A DNA stretch of 64,000 bases, from positions 3,472,001 through 3,536,000 of the forward strand of contig JAULSU010000004.1 in assembly GCA_030512335.1 (NCBI GenBank). Direction: 5' to 3'. The notes beneath the pieces were generated by a model. The model was not told the origin of the DNA and searched no databases. It saw nothing but the letters and a program-made list of their open reading frames with translations. The translations under genes were made by a program, and so were the position numbers. This DNA comes from Immersiella caudata (taxonomy: Eukaryota; Ascomycota; Sordariomycetes; Sordariales; Lasiosphaeriaceae). Shown here one piece after another: positions 1 to 9,910 of this stretch. How positions within the stretch are numbered: position 1 is the stretch's first letter; each line of letters opens with the position of its first letter.

Positions 1-900
1 TCTCTTGCTGGGATTCTGCTGCTGCCAAAGCCACCACAGTCTATCCACCTGCGTATGATGCAGAAAGAACAAGGGGTCATTCGGAGATGAAGACTGCGGC
101 CCCATGTCACCGGCCAGACCACCGACACCGAGATGGACCGCCGCATGGGGCTCGTTTTCGAGCCCGTGGCCGAAGTCGGAGAAGACATTCTCAGCGTTGA
201 TTTGGGCCATGATGGCAGGGCTGTAATTGTCCCCGAGCATCTCGGCGACGGGCTCGGGGATGTCGGGGCCGGCGGGATAGCCCAGGGCGAAGAAGCGTTG
301 CAGGCAGTGGGGGCGGTCGTCAGCGTTCCAGTATTTGAGCTGTAGGTTGGAAAAAGGGCCGTTCTTGACGCAGTAGGTTGTTACCCTATTGCTCGTCAGC
401 CATGTGTTTTCTAGGAAAAAGGGGTTGACTGAAGCTTACCAATCATCATTCGAAGGCTCCGCAGTGCCGTTCCCACCGAACCCGGTGACAGGGTCAAACA
501 CGGCAGCTTTTGACGGCGCAGCCGAATCAGCTACCCAGTCCCAGTACATGGCATTGCCGTTGTATCCACACGCCTGCAATTCCCTCTCGTACAGGACAAT
601 CAGATAGCGATGCCACGGCAAAAAGGCAGCTACGCCGTGGACATGCTGAAAGACGGTGAAATGCAAGTAAACAAAGTCATCAAAAAGGCGGTGGTTTTTG
701 CCCAGTTTTGAAGGTTTCGTTGTGAGGCACTTGACGGCGCTGATGTAGGATGACCTCTCGGCGGCGGTGGCTTTGCTCCATTCTTTTCGGACTTTGGGGT
801 TGGTGCAGGCTCGGGCGGCGAGGGTGGAGGGTGGTTGGGGCAGGGCGAGTGTGGGAGTGAGGGATGCGCTGAGGGCTAGGAGGGAGGGGAGGAACTTCAT
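1..900 (-). CDS. Secreted tyrosinase-family protein (3' end beyond the window)
   Basis: Two exons are visible: 900-440 and 385-1, joined across a 54-nt GT-AG intron (439-386) that keeps the frame (TG|G gives Trp). The product starts with a signal peptide (about residues 1-19, MKFLPSLLALSASLTPTLA). The CuA site follows: His in FVYLH, the second His in FQHVHG, and FLPWHRY. Exon 2 supplies the CuB site: PHAAVHLGVGG and then NDPLFFLHHTQVDRLW. All six copper ligands of the type-3 dicopper centre therefore appear present, so the protein should be catalytically competent. The family oxidises phenols and catechols to quinones (melanin or secondary metabolism); which substrate cannot be told. The signal peptide implies secretion. 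The C-terminus lies off the left edge, so processing domains cannot be judged. Confidence 0.9.
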
Positions 901-2522
901 GATGGAGAGTTGAGCGACAGGTTAAAACGAGGGTGTGAAATTTGACTCTTGTTGAGAGATAGTGAAGAGTAATGGTTGGGGGCTGGAGAAAACAATTGAA
1001 CTTGTACTCATTTCGTTCCAAAGTCTCGGACTTTGTTGCAAGACTACGCCACTTAGACCATGTCAATCTCTTCACTCCTTTGACCAAAACACACTCTTGC
1101 GCTCCAACCCTACCAAATGACTATTGCTTACTTGGAGAATGCGCAGTTTGCGGCGTAAATATCTTCATTACGTATCATCCCTACTTGCACGGGGCAGCCG
1201 TTCAGTTTAGTCCTCAGCTGTCAGCCCTAGGATCTCGTACCTGGCATGGTTCGCGCGGCACAGACCCAACTGTTGATCACACAGGTTACCCGCCGCCACG
1301 CATTACCCCCGCGCCTCCGCACGGATGGCGGCGAGAGCCTCCTTAAATTATTAAAAAGAAAAAAAGAAAAAAAAAAAGAAAAAGAAAACTGACGGTGAGA
1401 ATAAGCATCCGGGTTGAGTCGGACGCTGTGCTGTTTTTTGCTGTCGGAAAATAGTTATAAATTCAAGTAGGTAACATTTGAAACCTTGACTATTTCTGAC
1501 AGATCAACTGGAATCCTCAACTTCAATATATCACGCAACGAACTCCAGTCCCAATGTTGAGGATGGAGTATAAAGAAAGAAATCAAGTTGAACATAACGC
1601 CGGTTGCCCATGTTGTACGTGCCTCTGTTCAAATCCGCAACACCGATGTATCGCCATTTCAGGGGTACTCGGATTCAAAGTCTGCCTCGCCTCAGTCTCC
1701 CAACACTCCCTTTCATTAGCTTGTCCAACTGCGTGTGTCATTGGAAGTATTCTGACCTCGAAGTCTGGGTCAGCTGTGGCGCGCTCCATGCACAGAATCC
1801 AACGTGTCTCGGACCCGCGTACCTGGTTGCTGTCGAACCCCCCGTTGCGGCACAGCGCAGAAGCGCGCCACTCAGGTTATCGATCGCTGTGGTGGCGCTG
1901 TCTTTTACACTTGGGCTACCTATAGCGGTTTCAACGCACGTGCAGAAGACTGAGTTGAGCCGCGGCTACAATCATTTATTGTTGAATGCCGGTATTTGGT
2001 TTGTTGACGCCCCGGCAACCCACTCAAAGCGACCGAATAACCAGGGACTCACTGTGGGGATCGTGGTGCAGAAGTCAGGGGACCATGGACTCATTTCGAC
2101 AGCTATCCGAAGCCGAGGTGTTTGGGGTTTCGTCGAGCGAATTTGCAACTTGTTATATCCCACAATTAATCTGTGGTGAAGGCGACTTGCAGTAATCGCG
2201 AGATTCATCATCGTCTGCAAGAACGTCTCTTTGAAGAAAGCGCGAGGCTTACATGTAGAAGGAGCAGCTGGTGTCTACCCCACCCTTTTGGCTGTATTTC
2301 AGGCAGACCCGGGAACGTCGCCCAATCGCGCCTCTCTTCCGCCAACTTCCGAACATCACCAGGCACTCCGCTCTTTCTCCTGGGCAGAAATTCTCAGCTT
2401 CATTCCAATAAAAAAAAACGTCCGAACACCATGGGACCCAGCATGTCCCAACCGCAAAATCCCCCCTTGAAGCACACAATGCTAGGGCAAAGTGCGGGAT
2501 TCGGCTACTCCCACACTTGGAC
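901..2522. other. Intergenic stretch, no supported gene
   Basis: About 1.6 kb with only overlapping short open frames on both strands and no recognisable domain. An A-rich tract lies at about 1347-1388. One minus-strand frame (2249-2479) is cysteine-rich but unrecognised, and is not called as a gene. Confidence 0.5.
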
Positions 2523-2825
2523 CTACCGCAACGCGTTAATGCCCCAACTCCCAGAGATCAATAAGGCGCATAGCCCAAGCGCACTCCAAGACCTCGCTTG
2601 CTCACACGCGCTGCTAGCCACATGGGCACCGATGATGGTGGTGCCGTTCCTTCCGTTGCCTCGGAGGCAAGCACCGAATCTGTCTTGAATCTGGGACTCT
2701 GACGAGCCGTCCTTTTCGCACCATTGATAACAGCCCGCGGCCACATGGACTGTGTTTGGGGCGCAGCAAGCCACAATGGCCGCATCTGTCGCGTTGCTGC
2801 TGGGAGTAGTTAGTCTCCCCCTCAC
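2523..2825 (-). pseudogene. Relic of a small Cys-rich, GPI-type secreted protein lacking its 5' exon
   Basis: The frame reads NATDAAIVACCAPN, then GCYQWCEKDG, FGACLRGNG and a hydrophobic tail LGLCALLISG. This matches a cysteine pattern (CC...C...C...C) that I associate with small fungal surface proteins carrying a C-terminal GPI-type tail. A good branch site and acceptor (GACTAAC then CTCCCAG) lie near 2800-2820 on the minus strand, just before the conserved part, so the preserved piece looks like a second exon. No ATG followed by a signal peptide is found upstream; the only nearby ATG opens a nine-codon frame. I read this as a gene that lost its first exon, or whose first exon is too diverged to see. 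The family assignment is from memory of the pattern. Confidence 0.5.
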
Positions 2826-3330
2826 CTACCTGGTTAGGCAGGACGGGCTGAGGAAGGCGCCAAGATTCGACTACCCCTTGTCCTCCTTTCCTTTCTTCAT
2901 CCTTTTCTTTCTACACCGCTATACCACCTCACAATAACGCAAGTTATTTCCGCCTGTGGCCGTGAGGTTGGTGGCCCTGTTTTATTGAATATGGAGACAA
3001 GCCGCAAACGATGGTAGGGTGGGGAACTTCAGGGCAAAAGGGGAAGGAGGACTCGGAAGAGAGAAAAGGCGAGAACGAAGGAAAACATGCTTTGCGTCGA
3101 GTTCCAGTTCAACAAAATCACAGCACAATCCTCAACCTTGGTGACTCTAGTTCGTGCGATGTTTGGCAAAGGGTGCAGAAGGAACAAAGTTGAAATAAAA
3201 AACTGTTTGTATTTGCACTCTTTGTATGCTAACCAACCCCCGATTATCCCTTTTCACCACCCAACATTATCTCTTTCATAGATTAAACCACCAAAATGCA
3301 ATTAACCCCCTATCCCCCTTTCGTTTCCCC
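2826..3330. other. Intergenic stretch
   Basis: No supported gene. The part near 3290-3330 is presumably the 3' untranslated region of the minus-strand secreted-protein gene to the right. Confidence 0.4.
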
Positions 3331-3771
3331 CTAAACGCTCGCAACACAAAACGGAATCCCATTCAAATAATCACAGTGGCTCCTCTGAGGACAATCCCCC
3401 ACCTTCTGCAACACATTCTGCGTATCGCACACCTGAATCGCATACGGCCCAAAGCAATCGTACTTCCCCGGCGTCTCGCACTTCTCACCAGGGCTCTGTC
3501 CCGGCCGCCCATTCCTCGTTTCGACTTCAGTGTCGCGCTTGGCCGGCTTGTTGGTGCAAAAGGGGAGGGTGAACCCGTTCTGCGGGAGGTCGGAGCATTC
3601 GGTTCCCGAAGGGCAGGGGCCGACGAGTTCCCATTGGTTGGAGACGTTGCAAATTTCGATGCCGGTGTTGGGGGTGGTGCAGCGGTAGGTGCCGAAGGTG
3701 CAGCGGAGGGGAGGGGAGAGGGGGGTTGCGAGGGCGGTGGATGCGAGGGCGAGGACGGTGAGGTACTTCAT
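3331..3771 (-). CDS. Small secreted protein with two tandem six-cysteine modules
   Basis: A single exon of 146 codons. A signal peptide covers about residues 1-15 (MKYLTVLALASTALA). The mature part holds two homologous modules. Cysteines sit at 24, 31, 41, 53, 59 and 72, and again at 98, 106, 115, 127, 133 and 142. Both follow C-x(6,7)-C-x(8,9)-C-x11-C-x5-C-x(8,12)-C, and both carry a G-x-Y-x-C start and a C-terminal PFC. Between them lies a Lys-Arg pair (residues 78-79), a Kex2-type processing site, so two separate six-Cys peptides could be released. The pattern resembles small chitin-binding-like or effector-like fungal proteins, but function is not assignable. The 5' side carries a 10-bp tandem repeat. 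Confidence 0.85.
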   Translation of the reverse strand: MKYLTVLALASTALATPLSPPLRCTFGTYRCTTPNTGIEICNVSNQWELVGPCPSGTECSDLPQNGFTLPFCTNKPAKRDTEVETRNGRPGQSPGEKCETPGKYDCFGPYAIQVCDTQNVLQKVGDCPQRSHCDYLNGIPFCVASV

Positions 3772-3790
3772 TTTTGTTTCTTTGAAGATT

Positions 3791-3830
3791 GTTGACTGGT
3801 GTTGACTGGTATTGACTGGTATTGACTGGA
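3791..3830. repeat. Four copies of a 10-bp repeat upstream of the two-module secreted protein gene
   Basis: The units read gttgactggt, gttgactggt, attgactggt, attgactgga. The array lies 20-60 bp upstream of the ATG, in the likely 5' untranslated region or core promoter, and its period is one DNA helical turn. Confidence 0.8.
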
Positions 3831-4644
3831 AAGGTCAGATGAGGTTGATGAAGTGTTGAGTGAGGTGGATTGTTAATGGCTGAGAGGGGACTTGAAGGGC
3901 GTGGTTGAGGGCCATCTTATACAAGTCGCTGTCTATCACGAAAAGAATACATCTCAGTTGGTCGCAAGACCTAGCTGCATCCGAGTCCGATTCTGTGGGC
4001 CGATGCTGCTATTCTTGCGATACGAGGCCGTGACGCTGGGCAATGCTGTGGCATTAATGTTGAGATTTTTGAGAGCGGAGGCTGCCATCGCTGAGCAGTG
4101 CCTCCCCACGAGGCAGTGTTAGTGGCAACGTGAATGGCTGCCGGGATAAGGCCGGGAGAGTCGGGTCAGGTTGTCGTCGGATGCTTGGCTGTGGATTGTA
4201 CGTAATGCCGCTTGATCGCAGTCCTCATTGGTCGGTGGCGGTCGCACTGGTGGGCAGCTTGGAGCCCCGACAAAGAGGCAGGCGGTGAAGACAAAGTTCA
4301 GCTATCAGCGAGTTCCAGCCAATGCCGAGCTGCTGTTATTTTTAGCTCACAACACGCTGCCCCCATCCGGCATCAACATTGGGAGGGTCCTCGCAACACG
4401 AAGGCGATGTTGCAATCGCTACGTCAGAACAGCCTGGTCATCTGAGATGAATCTGGGCACACGAAATACACTTTTTCGTTCGTATTCCTGAGCTGGGGCG
4501 AGCTGGGGTGAGTTGTGGCAGATTTGTCCTGAGCTTCCCCTGATTCTTCCCTGAGCCAGGGTGATGCCACACACCACCGACACACAGCTTCAGAGGCCCT
4601 CTTGAGTCCCCTCCCGGCTAAAGTATTCTATCGATATATTTTCT
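3831..4644. other. Intergenic stretch with a TGAG-rich segment
   Basis: No supported gene. Bases 4489-4575 hold several copies of CTGAGC/GGTGAG and a GTGGCA...TGCCAC inverted pair, similar in style to a segment at 14766-14852. Confidence 0.4.
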
Positions 4645-5430
4645 TCATTATTCGTTCGATAGGTATTATCGTACATCTGGACCCTGTATTTGTTCTTCCG
4701 CTCCTCCATATTCTACGCGCCGTGGCTCCAGAATAGCCCCAGCATCAGTTCTTCAGGGGGCCAGAGGATGTTATGAGAGATACCCCGCTCGTTAAGCGAC
4801 TTCATAATCGCTTGAAATGGGATATACCTATCCAGCTGCGCCTTGTGCATCCTGTAACGCGTGTTTTGGACCTAGTAGCTCGTGAAGACGATACCGGGGA
4901 AGCGCTCTCGCATGCTTCCGGGGATCTCTCGGTTGTTTATTGCTGGCAGGTCCACGTAGTTAGCGATAGACGCTTTCTGCTCCTCCGTAAAGCGCTGCTT
5001 AATCACGCCGACCTCTTGATGTGAGCTCCATGCCTAGAGCGGATCTCGAAAACCCAGCGGCGACCGCTGCTGGCAAGCACCTTAGCAGTAGCCTCCCAGC
5101 TGAAATCGTGCCTTATAGTGCTCGAAGCTCGGGAGCGCGCAGTTGAGGCCGTGGTTTTGTTCTGAGAGCAGGCGAAGTCGATGCGAGAGTACCCCAGAAC
5201 CCTTGACCTTGTTTGAGCTACGGCGGCGATAAAACGCTGAAGCCGGCACGCGCGGCGAAGTCGTATAGCTGGCCCTCGAGATTGTCAAGGGTCTCGAACT
5301 GGTTCGTGAGGAGCTCGTGATTAGGCGGAGGGTTCGAACGCGGATGCAGCTCGTGCTCGTGGTCACGGCTGGAATCGTCGCTCTCGAAGGCGCGCAGCGC
5401 GGTAGCATCAGGGCTGGGCGGCCGCGCCAT
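4645..5430 (-). mobile_element. Decayed MULE/FAR1-type DNA transposase (N-terminal part)
   Basis: On the minus strand an ATG at 5430 opens an acidic N-terminus (MARPPSPDATALRAF) followed by LEGQLYDFAARAGF. Coding potential then continues only by changing frame: RRRSSNKVKG, then YSRIDFACSQNK and TASTARSR with WEATAKVL and GRRWVFEIRS, then VIKQRFTEEQKASIANYVDLP and RERFPGIVFTSY. An in-frame stop precedes VQNTRYRMHKAQLD, and ISHNILWPPEE follows. Order and wording match the FAR1-like DNA-binding region of fungal Mutator-like transposases (Hop-type). At least two frame changes and several stops mean it is dead. The DDE catalytic part is not seen. The family call is from motif resemblance and would need a profile search. 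Confidence 0.55.
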
Positions 5431-6082
5431 CGCTGGAGCGGTTAGCGGATTGAAATGAGCTGGATCGGTAGCGCGTACCTAGGGCAATTGATTCCAGATG
5501 TTGGGGATCGTGACGGCGGTCGGTTGGTTTAGTTGGGTGGGAAGATGTCGGTTGGGCCGGCAGAATTCATGCCGAGTGGGCTGGTCCTAGTCAGTCTGAC
5601 TAGCCGTAAACGGTGTGGTTTGCCAAGCCCAAGGAAACTCACCGCCTTTGTCGTGCCCCGCTGGATGTGTTTTGTCGTCGTCGGAAATCTCTCCAGTCTT
5701 AGAGGCGTGCCAAATCGACGAAAATGCCATTCTTGATCGACAGTTCGAGCTCTATACAGTCAGGTTAGCCATCTAGCGATTAATTCCTCGAAGACTCGCC
5801 AAGCCCCCTCCGCTCCTTCGAAAGCGAGCAAGCCGATTCCGATCGCTCCACCAAGGCTGGTTCCGACGATTCTAACGATTCTGACGATGATGACGAGCCA
5901 CTGCAATCGCAATTATCGCTAGGGACGAACGCCTGTGCTGACTAGAGGCGATAGACCTGGGGTCCGCACGCTTGTTCGTATAAACGCCAGTAGTAGATCG
6001 TCGCGAGCCGAGGAAGCAGGGCGAACAGCCCCATCTGTTCGACGGAAGCGCGCGCTCAAGAAGACGGCAGCCCAGAAGGCTA
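5431..6082. other. Intergenic or degenerate transposon-flanking DNA
   Basis: No intact gene. Around 5790-5935 one plus-strand frame reads as an acidic Ser/Asp-rich segment ending in a stop. It may be another piece of a decayed element, but nothing identifies it. Confidence 0.35.
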
Positions 6083-6161
6083 GGAAGAAGAAGAAGAAGA
6101 AGAAGAAGAAGAAGAAGAAGAAGAAGAAGAAGAAGAAGAAGAAGAAGAAGAAGAAGAAGAA
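6083..6161. repeat. (AAG)n microsatellite, about 25 units
   Basis: Nearly perfect GAA/AAG triplets run for about 78 bp. In one plus-strand frame they would encode about 25 consecutive lysines inside a short open frame (5935-6183), more likely a repeat than a protein. Confidence 0.9.
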
Positions 6162-6186
6162 TGCCCGGAAATACACATTATAGCAG

Positions 6187-7008
6187 GTGCAAATGTGGCC
6201 GGGGAAAGGACCTACAAATCTGGGAACCATCTCCAAATACTACTCACAGAGGAAAAGGCGGCTGCGTTTGATGACTTGCGACACCTCTTTTATGGAGGAA
6301 GGTCTGCCTGATATATCGGATGCAGTATGGGAGGGGCTTTGGGCTTCTCATCCTGGTGCGAACAGATTTATCGCTATAAAGCCTATTGGTGATCATGAGG
6401 TGTACGCTGAAGTCTTCGTGGATGGCCGGTCGGTAGGAGGTGCGATTATGGAACCTCCAGATATTATTAGGGCGCGCGGTCAAGAAGCGGAGACAAACCA
6501 GGTCGCAGGCACATCAAGCGATGCGCCTAAGGAATGTGACGACGGTAGTGAAGACAGAGAAGAAGATAGAGATAGAGAGAGGGATGATGAGGAAGACGAT
6601 GGCGCTGGAGAAGGAGGTTTGCCAACCTTACCGGCACCAGTGACCATGCCCAGGGCAAGGCCATTGAACGCCGCTCAACGCCGCAATCGTGATACCGATC
6701 CTGACTCCCATTACCACCGCGTGGCTACTGTTGTGCAGCCGGAGCTGGTGATAGTTATTCCGCGCCAAGCACGAAGCGGGCGCCAGAGCCAGACTGAAGC
6801 TTCGAGACTCGCTGAGGGTGTCATCGAGGTAGTAGGGATAGAGTACAGCATCGTAAAGGCCAAGTGCATGTTTCCACACAGAAAATCTACCAGAGGCACA
6901 ACCGGTTTACCGGCACTCAGGGCCTTGCTGCTAATTACTCCAAATCTAGTGATTTCGACTAGCTTTGCTTTCTTGGAATTTAAGGCTAGAGCAGTGGCTA
7001 TTGGATAG
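6187..7008 (+). CDS. Uncertain open frame, possible degenerate transposon-linked ORF
   Basis: A 273-codon frame with no recognised domain. It contains a region that could be folded (LPDISDAVWEGLWASHPGANR) and an Asp/Glu/Arg-rich stretch around residues 115-145. It follows the AAG microsatellite, with decayed transposase DNA farther left. No signal peptide, membrane segment or intron is evident. It could be the remains of an element-encoded protein or chance. I list it because of its length, not because I recognise it. Confidence 0.25.
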   Translation: MQMWPGKGPTNLGTISKYYSQRKRRLRLMTCDTSFMEEGLPDISDAVWEGLWASHPGANRFIAIKPIGDHEVYAEVFVDGRSVGGAIMEPPDIIRARGQEAETNQVAGTSSDAPKECDDGSEDREEDRDRERDDEEDDGAGEGGLPTLPAPVTMPRARPLNAAQRRNRDTDPDSHYHRVATVVQPELVIVIPRQARSGRQSQTEASRLAEGVIEVVGIEYSIVKAKCMFPHRKSTRGTTGLPALRALLLITPNLVISTSFAFLEFKARAVAIG

Positions 7009-8938
7009 CTCAGTACCGGCACGGCCTACGAGTACAGCGAATTCTGTGGGTTATTACGGTAGCTGGGCGGGGGCAGGGTTTCCTCCACACCGAACACACC
7101 TAACCCTACATGAGAATGGAGTGGTGGCAGTTGTTAGCAGCTGCTACAGGAACCCTCCTCTGCCAATCCAAGCCTTGTGTTTCCGCCAATCGTGCCAATC
7201 AAATCTTATTGGCGTAAAACACGGATCCTATCAAACAATTAGGGTTTCTGAAACTGGCTTGATCATTTTCAGGCTGGACCTTCTCTTGTCGCCTATTTGT
7301 GAGAATTATGGGGTATCCCAAAGGACTCACCTGTCGTGTCTCCTGTAGAAACTGCTCAGTCTTTGTCATGCATTCGGTTTCGAGTCCTTGTGCTCCGCTA
7401 CCCTCGCCGAGAAGATGCGCATCGCAGTTGCAGCTCTGCTGTGAAGCTGCCATGGTGTATCGACGCTTCTGTAGAAAATATAAAAGCATCAAAACATTTA
7501 CTCTTCAGGGCAGACGAGTCTTGAATAGGCAGTAGTCCAGCTCAGTTCACTGTGATGAGATCCCTACTATTGGTGTGCTTCCTGGAGAGAATGATGGCCT
7601 CACCTAGTGTACGTGGACCACTAGTGACCGAGTTCCTTCGCTCGCATCTGTGGATCACAGCTGTGCGTGAAGACGAGGCTACAATGGGAGGGGCTGAGGT
7701 GCCTCGCTAAGTGGCGCACTTCGACCAAGGCGGGTTCGCAGGAAACCCCCAGCAAGGACACGCAAGCATGAGGGCTGTGGAAGTTATAGTGTGTGATGAG
7801 TACTTGCATGATGCGTACTAGTTCGCTTGCCGGATGCAGGTTGACGGGGACCCGCACTGAAACGAATGTTAGATGAGTGGGCACGGAAGAGTGCGGTCGT
7901 CAGGATGCCAGGCGAGGGAGACTTTGCGAAGCGGTGTGCGAACGGATATAATTGCTTAGAACCAGACATCTCGGGTCTCGGAAAATACGAGAGCGAATCG
8001 GCGCTCGAGCCGACGTATGCTGTGCCATCGCGGCGGTGGAGTGTGGGACTTGTTGCACACACTCCCAGCTATTACTTTGTTGCGCGGGCACGGTAGCATC
8101 GGGTGAGGTCAGCTTGAGGAAAGAAAGTGGCGAGCCCATACGAGGCTGCCACATATACTCCCACAAGAGCTCTACGAAGTGCCACGATGACCCAACAACA
8201 GTAAACTCTGCCCAAAGTCAAAGTAAAATCTCTGTTTCGTCCCATCACCCTACCCGCAATGTCGGGTTTGTCCCAGAGGCCCACAGCACAATCGTTGTGC
8301 CAAAACGGTAGCGGCACCGAAGCGACACCGTCCCCTACTAATACGCACGGCATGTCACCCGGCATGATTCGATGGATGTCACAAAAGCCTCACGACGAGC
8401 CTTGGACCTCGCTGTCGGTGCGAATGAAGAAGTTGACATGAGATTACTCCATTGTGCGCAGCGGTGACCGTAAGTAAGACCAGAGGCAAGCTGGCCCATG
8501 TTGATATGCGAAATGCTAACTATGAGAGCTTCATGCCCTTAGACGCCGGGACGTTCAAAGAGGCCGATGTCTGCGGGGTTCGGGAAGCGGTGAAGTTGGT
8601 TGGGGAGTGATGAAGAGCGCAACTGTCACTCACATGGACTGTCACTCACATGGCTTGAGCAGGGGACTCACAAATCGTCGAGTCTGGAGTGTTGGAGCAA
8701 CGCGATATGGAACGGACAAGATGCAGAAGCTTCGAGTACGATGCTGTGAAAGATCATGTAGGAGTTGGGGAGAATGTGAACTTGACAACGTGAAGCTAGA
8801 GGAAGAGAAAAGAGGGCGAGTTGCTCTTAAGTCCAGCTCGGAAGAGAGGAAGATCATTTCAGGGAGCTATCGTTGCAGAGGATATAAGACTGCTTTCTAC
8901 CTACAAAATCATGTTCGCCCCGCGCCTATTCCCTAACA
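7009..8938. other. Intergenic stretch, no supported gene
   Basis: Nearly 2 kb with only short overlapping frames. A short direct repeat (ctgtcactcacatgg, two copies) lies at about 8624-8654. Nothing else stands out. Confidence 0.45.
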
Positions 8939-9910
8939 TCATCTCTTTCTTCGCGTAAAGTATTGGCACTGCTCGCCCTTCCCCTTTCGAACGCATACTG
9001 AGCAGGGTAATCCTCGATCGCACTTCTGAGAGCTCTTGCTACATTCAGCGCACTTATACCGACCCTGATAGCCCCTCTTCTCGGCTGGTGGTTTGCTCGG
9101 GGCCGCCGTGGGAGCCAACTGGCGTGTAGCGCTGTTCGCTGTGTAGTGGCTTCGACGAGAAGTCGGCAGCGGCTTCCTGCCTGTAGCGGTGGTAGCCGGA
9201 GGAGCATGCATCGAGCGGGGTCTCTTCTTGGGCTGTGGTCGAGAAGGTTTGGCGTCGGATGTGAGCTCCTCTGGGGAGGGGGAGGTGTTGGTAACAATAG
9301 GCGAGGACGAAGAGGAAGCCACACTATAGGATCGCTTTGCAGGCCGGCTTGCGGATCTTTTGCTGGGTACTAGGGGCCGTGCTGACTCGTGGTGTGGTGT
9401 TGGTTTGGGTGTCGAGCGCTCTATGTCGGGACGTCTTGGTGAGGGCGGTACGCTGGACAGCGGCGTGGAGAACGGGCTGGGAGCCAGTAGGGGGTCGATC
9501 ATCTCATAAGTCGATGGTGAAGGGGAGCGGCCGCGAGCGACGGCGCCGAATCCGGCCGGATCGAAGGACGGGTGAAATTTAATGGCGATGCCGTCCCGAG
9601 CGAACAGTTCACGGTCCGGGACCCCGAGGCAGGGCTGCACCCCATTCAGGTTGCCGGCCTCTGGGAAAACCGCCAATAGCTCATTGAGACACGCTGTATG
9701 CTCGTCGACGAAGCTTTGGTCCGCGCGCTTATATTCGACGACGGCTGCGTGCAGCCTGTCGCGCATGGCCGTACTGGCCTCGCATCTCCGACGTTCAATG
9801 TCGTCAGTCTTCGCCTTGTAGGCCGCTAGGTAAGCCGAAAGCGATGTCTTTGGGTCGGTGGGAACAACGCGAGGGGCGGGGGACGGTGACCGCGAGTGCT
9901 CGGAGTCCAT
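8939..9910 (-). CDS. Protein with a C-terminal Zn(II)2Cys6 binuclear cluster
   Basis: A single-exon frame of 323 codons from an ATG at 9910. The N-terminal part (about 1-110) is likely helical and charged. The middle (about 125-275) is low-complexity Ser/Pro/Arg-rich. The last 40 residues hold a Gal4-type cluster with cysteines at 287, 290, 297, 303, 306 and 315 (C-x2-C-x6-C-x5-C-x2-C-x8-C), followed by a basic tail. Such clusters bind two zinc ions and DNA, and in most fungal regulators lie near the N-terminus with a large fungal_trans domain behind. Here the order is inverted and the regulatory domain is absent. It is probably nuclear. It is transcribed divergently from the Hsp70-like gene. 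Target genes are unknown. Confidence 0.75.
   Translation of the reverse strand: MDSEHSRSPSPAPRVVPTDPKTSLSAYLAAYKAKTDDIERRRCEASTAMRDRLHAAVVEYKRADQSFVDEHTACLNELLAVFPEAGNLNGVQPCLGVPDRELFARDGIAIKFHPSFDPAGFGAVARGRSPSPSTYEMIDPLLAPSPFSTPLSSVPPSPRRPDIERSTPKPTPHHESARPLVPSKRSASRPAKRSYSVASSSSSPIVTNTSPSPEELTSDAKPSRPQPKKRPRSMHAPPATTATGRKPLPTSRRSHYTANSATRQLAPTAAPSKPPAEKRGYQGRYKCAECSKSSQKCDRGLPCSVCVRKGKGEQCQYFTRRKR

Noticed and set aside
1604..2179. 191-codon plus-strand frame
   Set aside because: No plausible ATG context, domain or codon pattern; the overlapping frames are equally long.
5935..6183. Open frame encoding about 25 lysines
   Set aside because: Created by the AAG microsatellite; no conserved sequence on either side.
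7085..7110. cctaaccctaca as a telomeric-repeat trace
   Set aside because: Only one imperfect unit; not an array.
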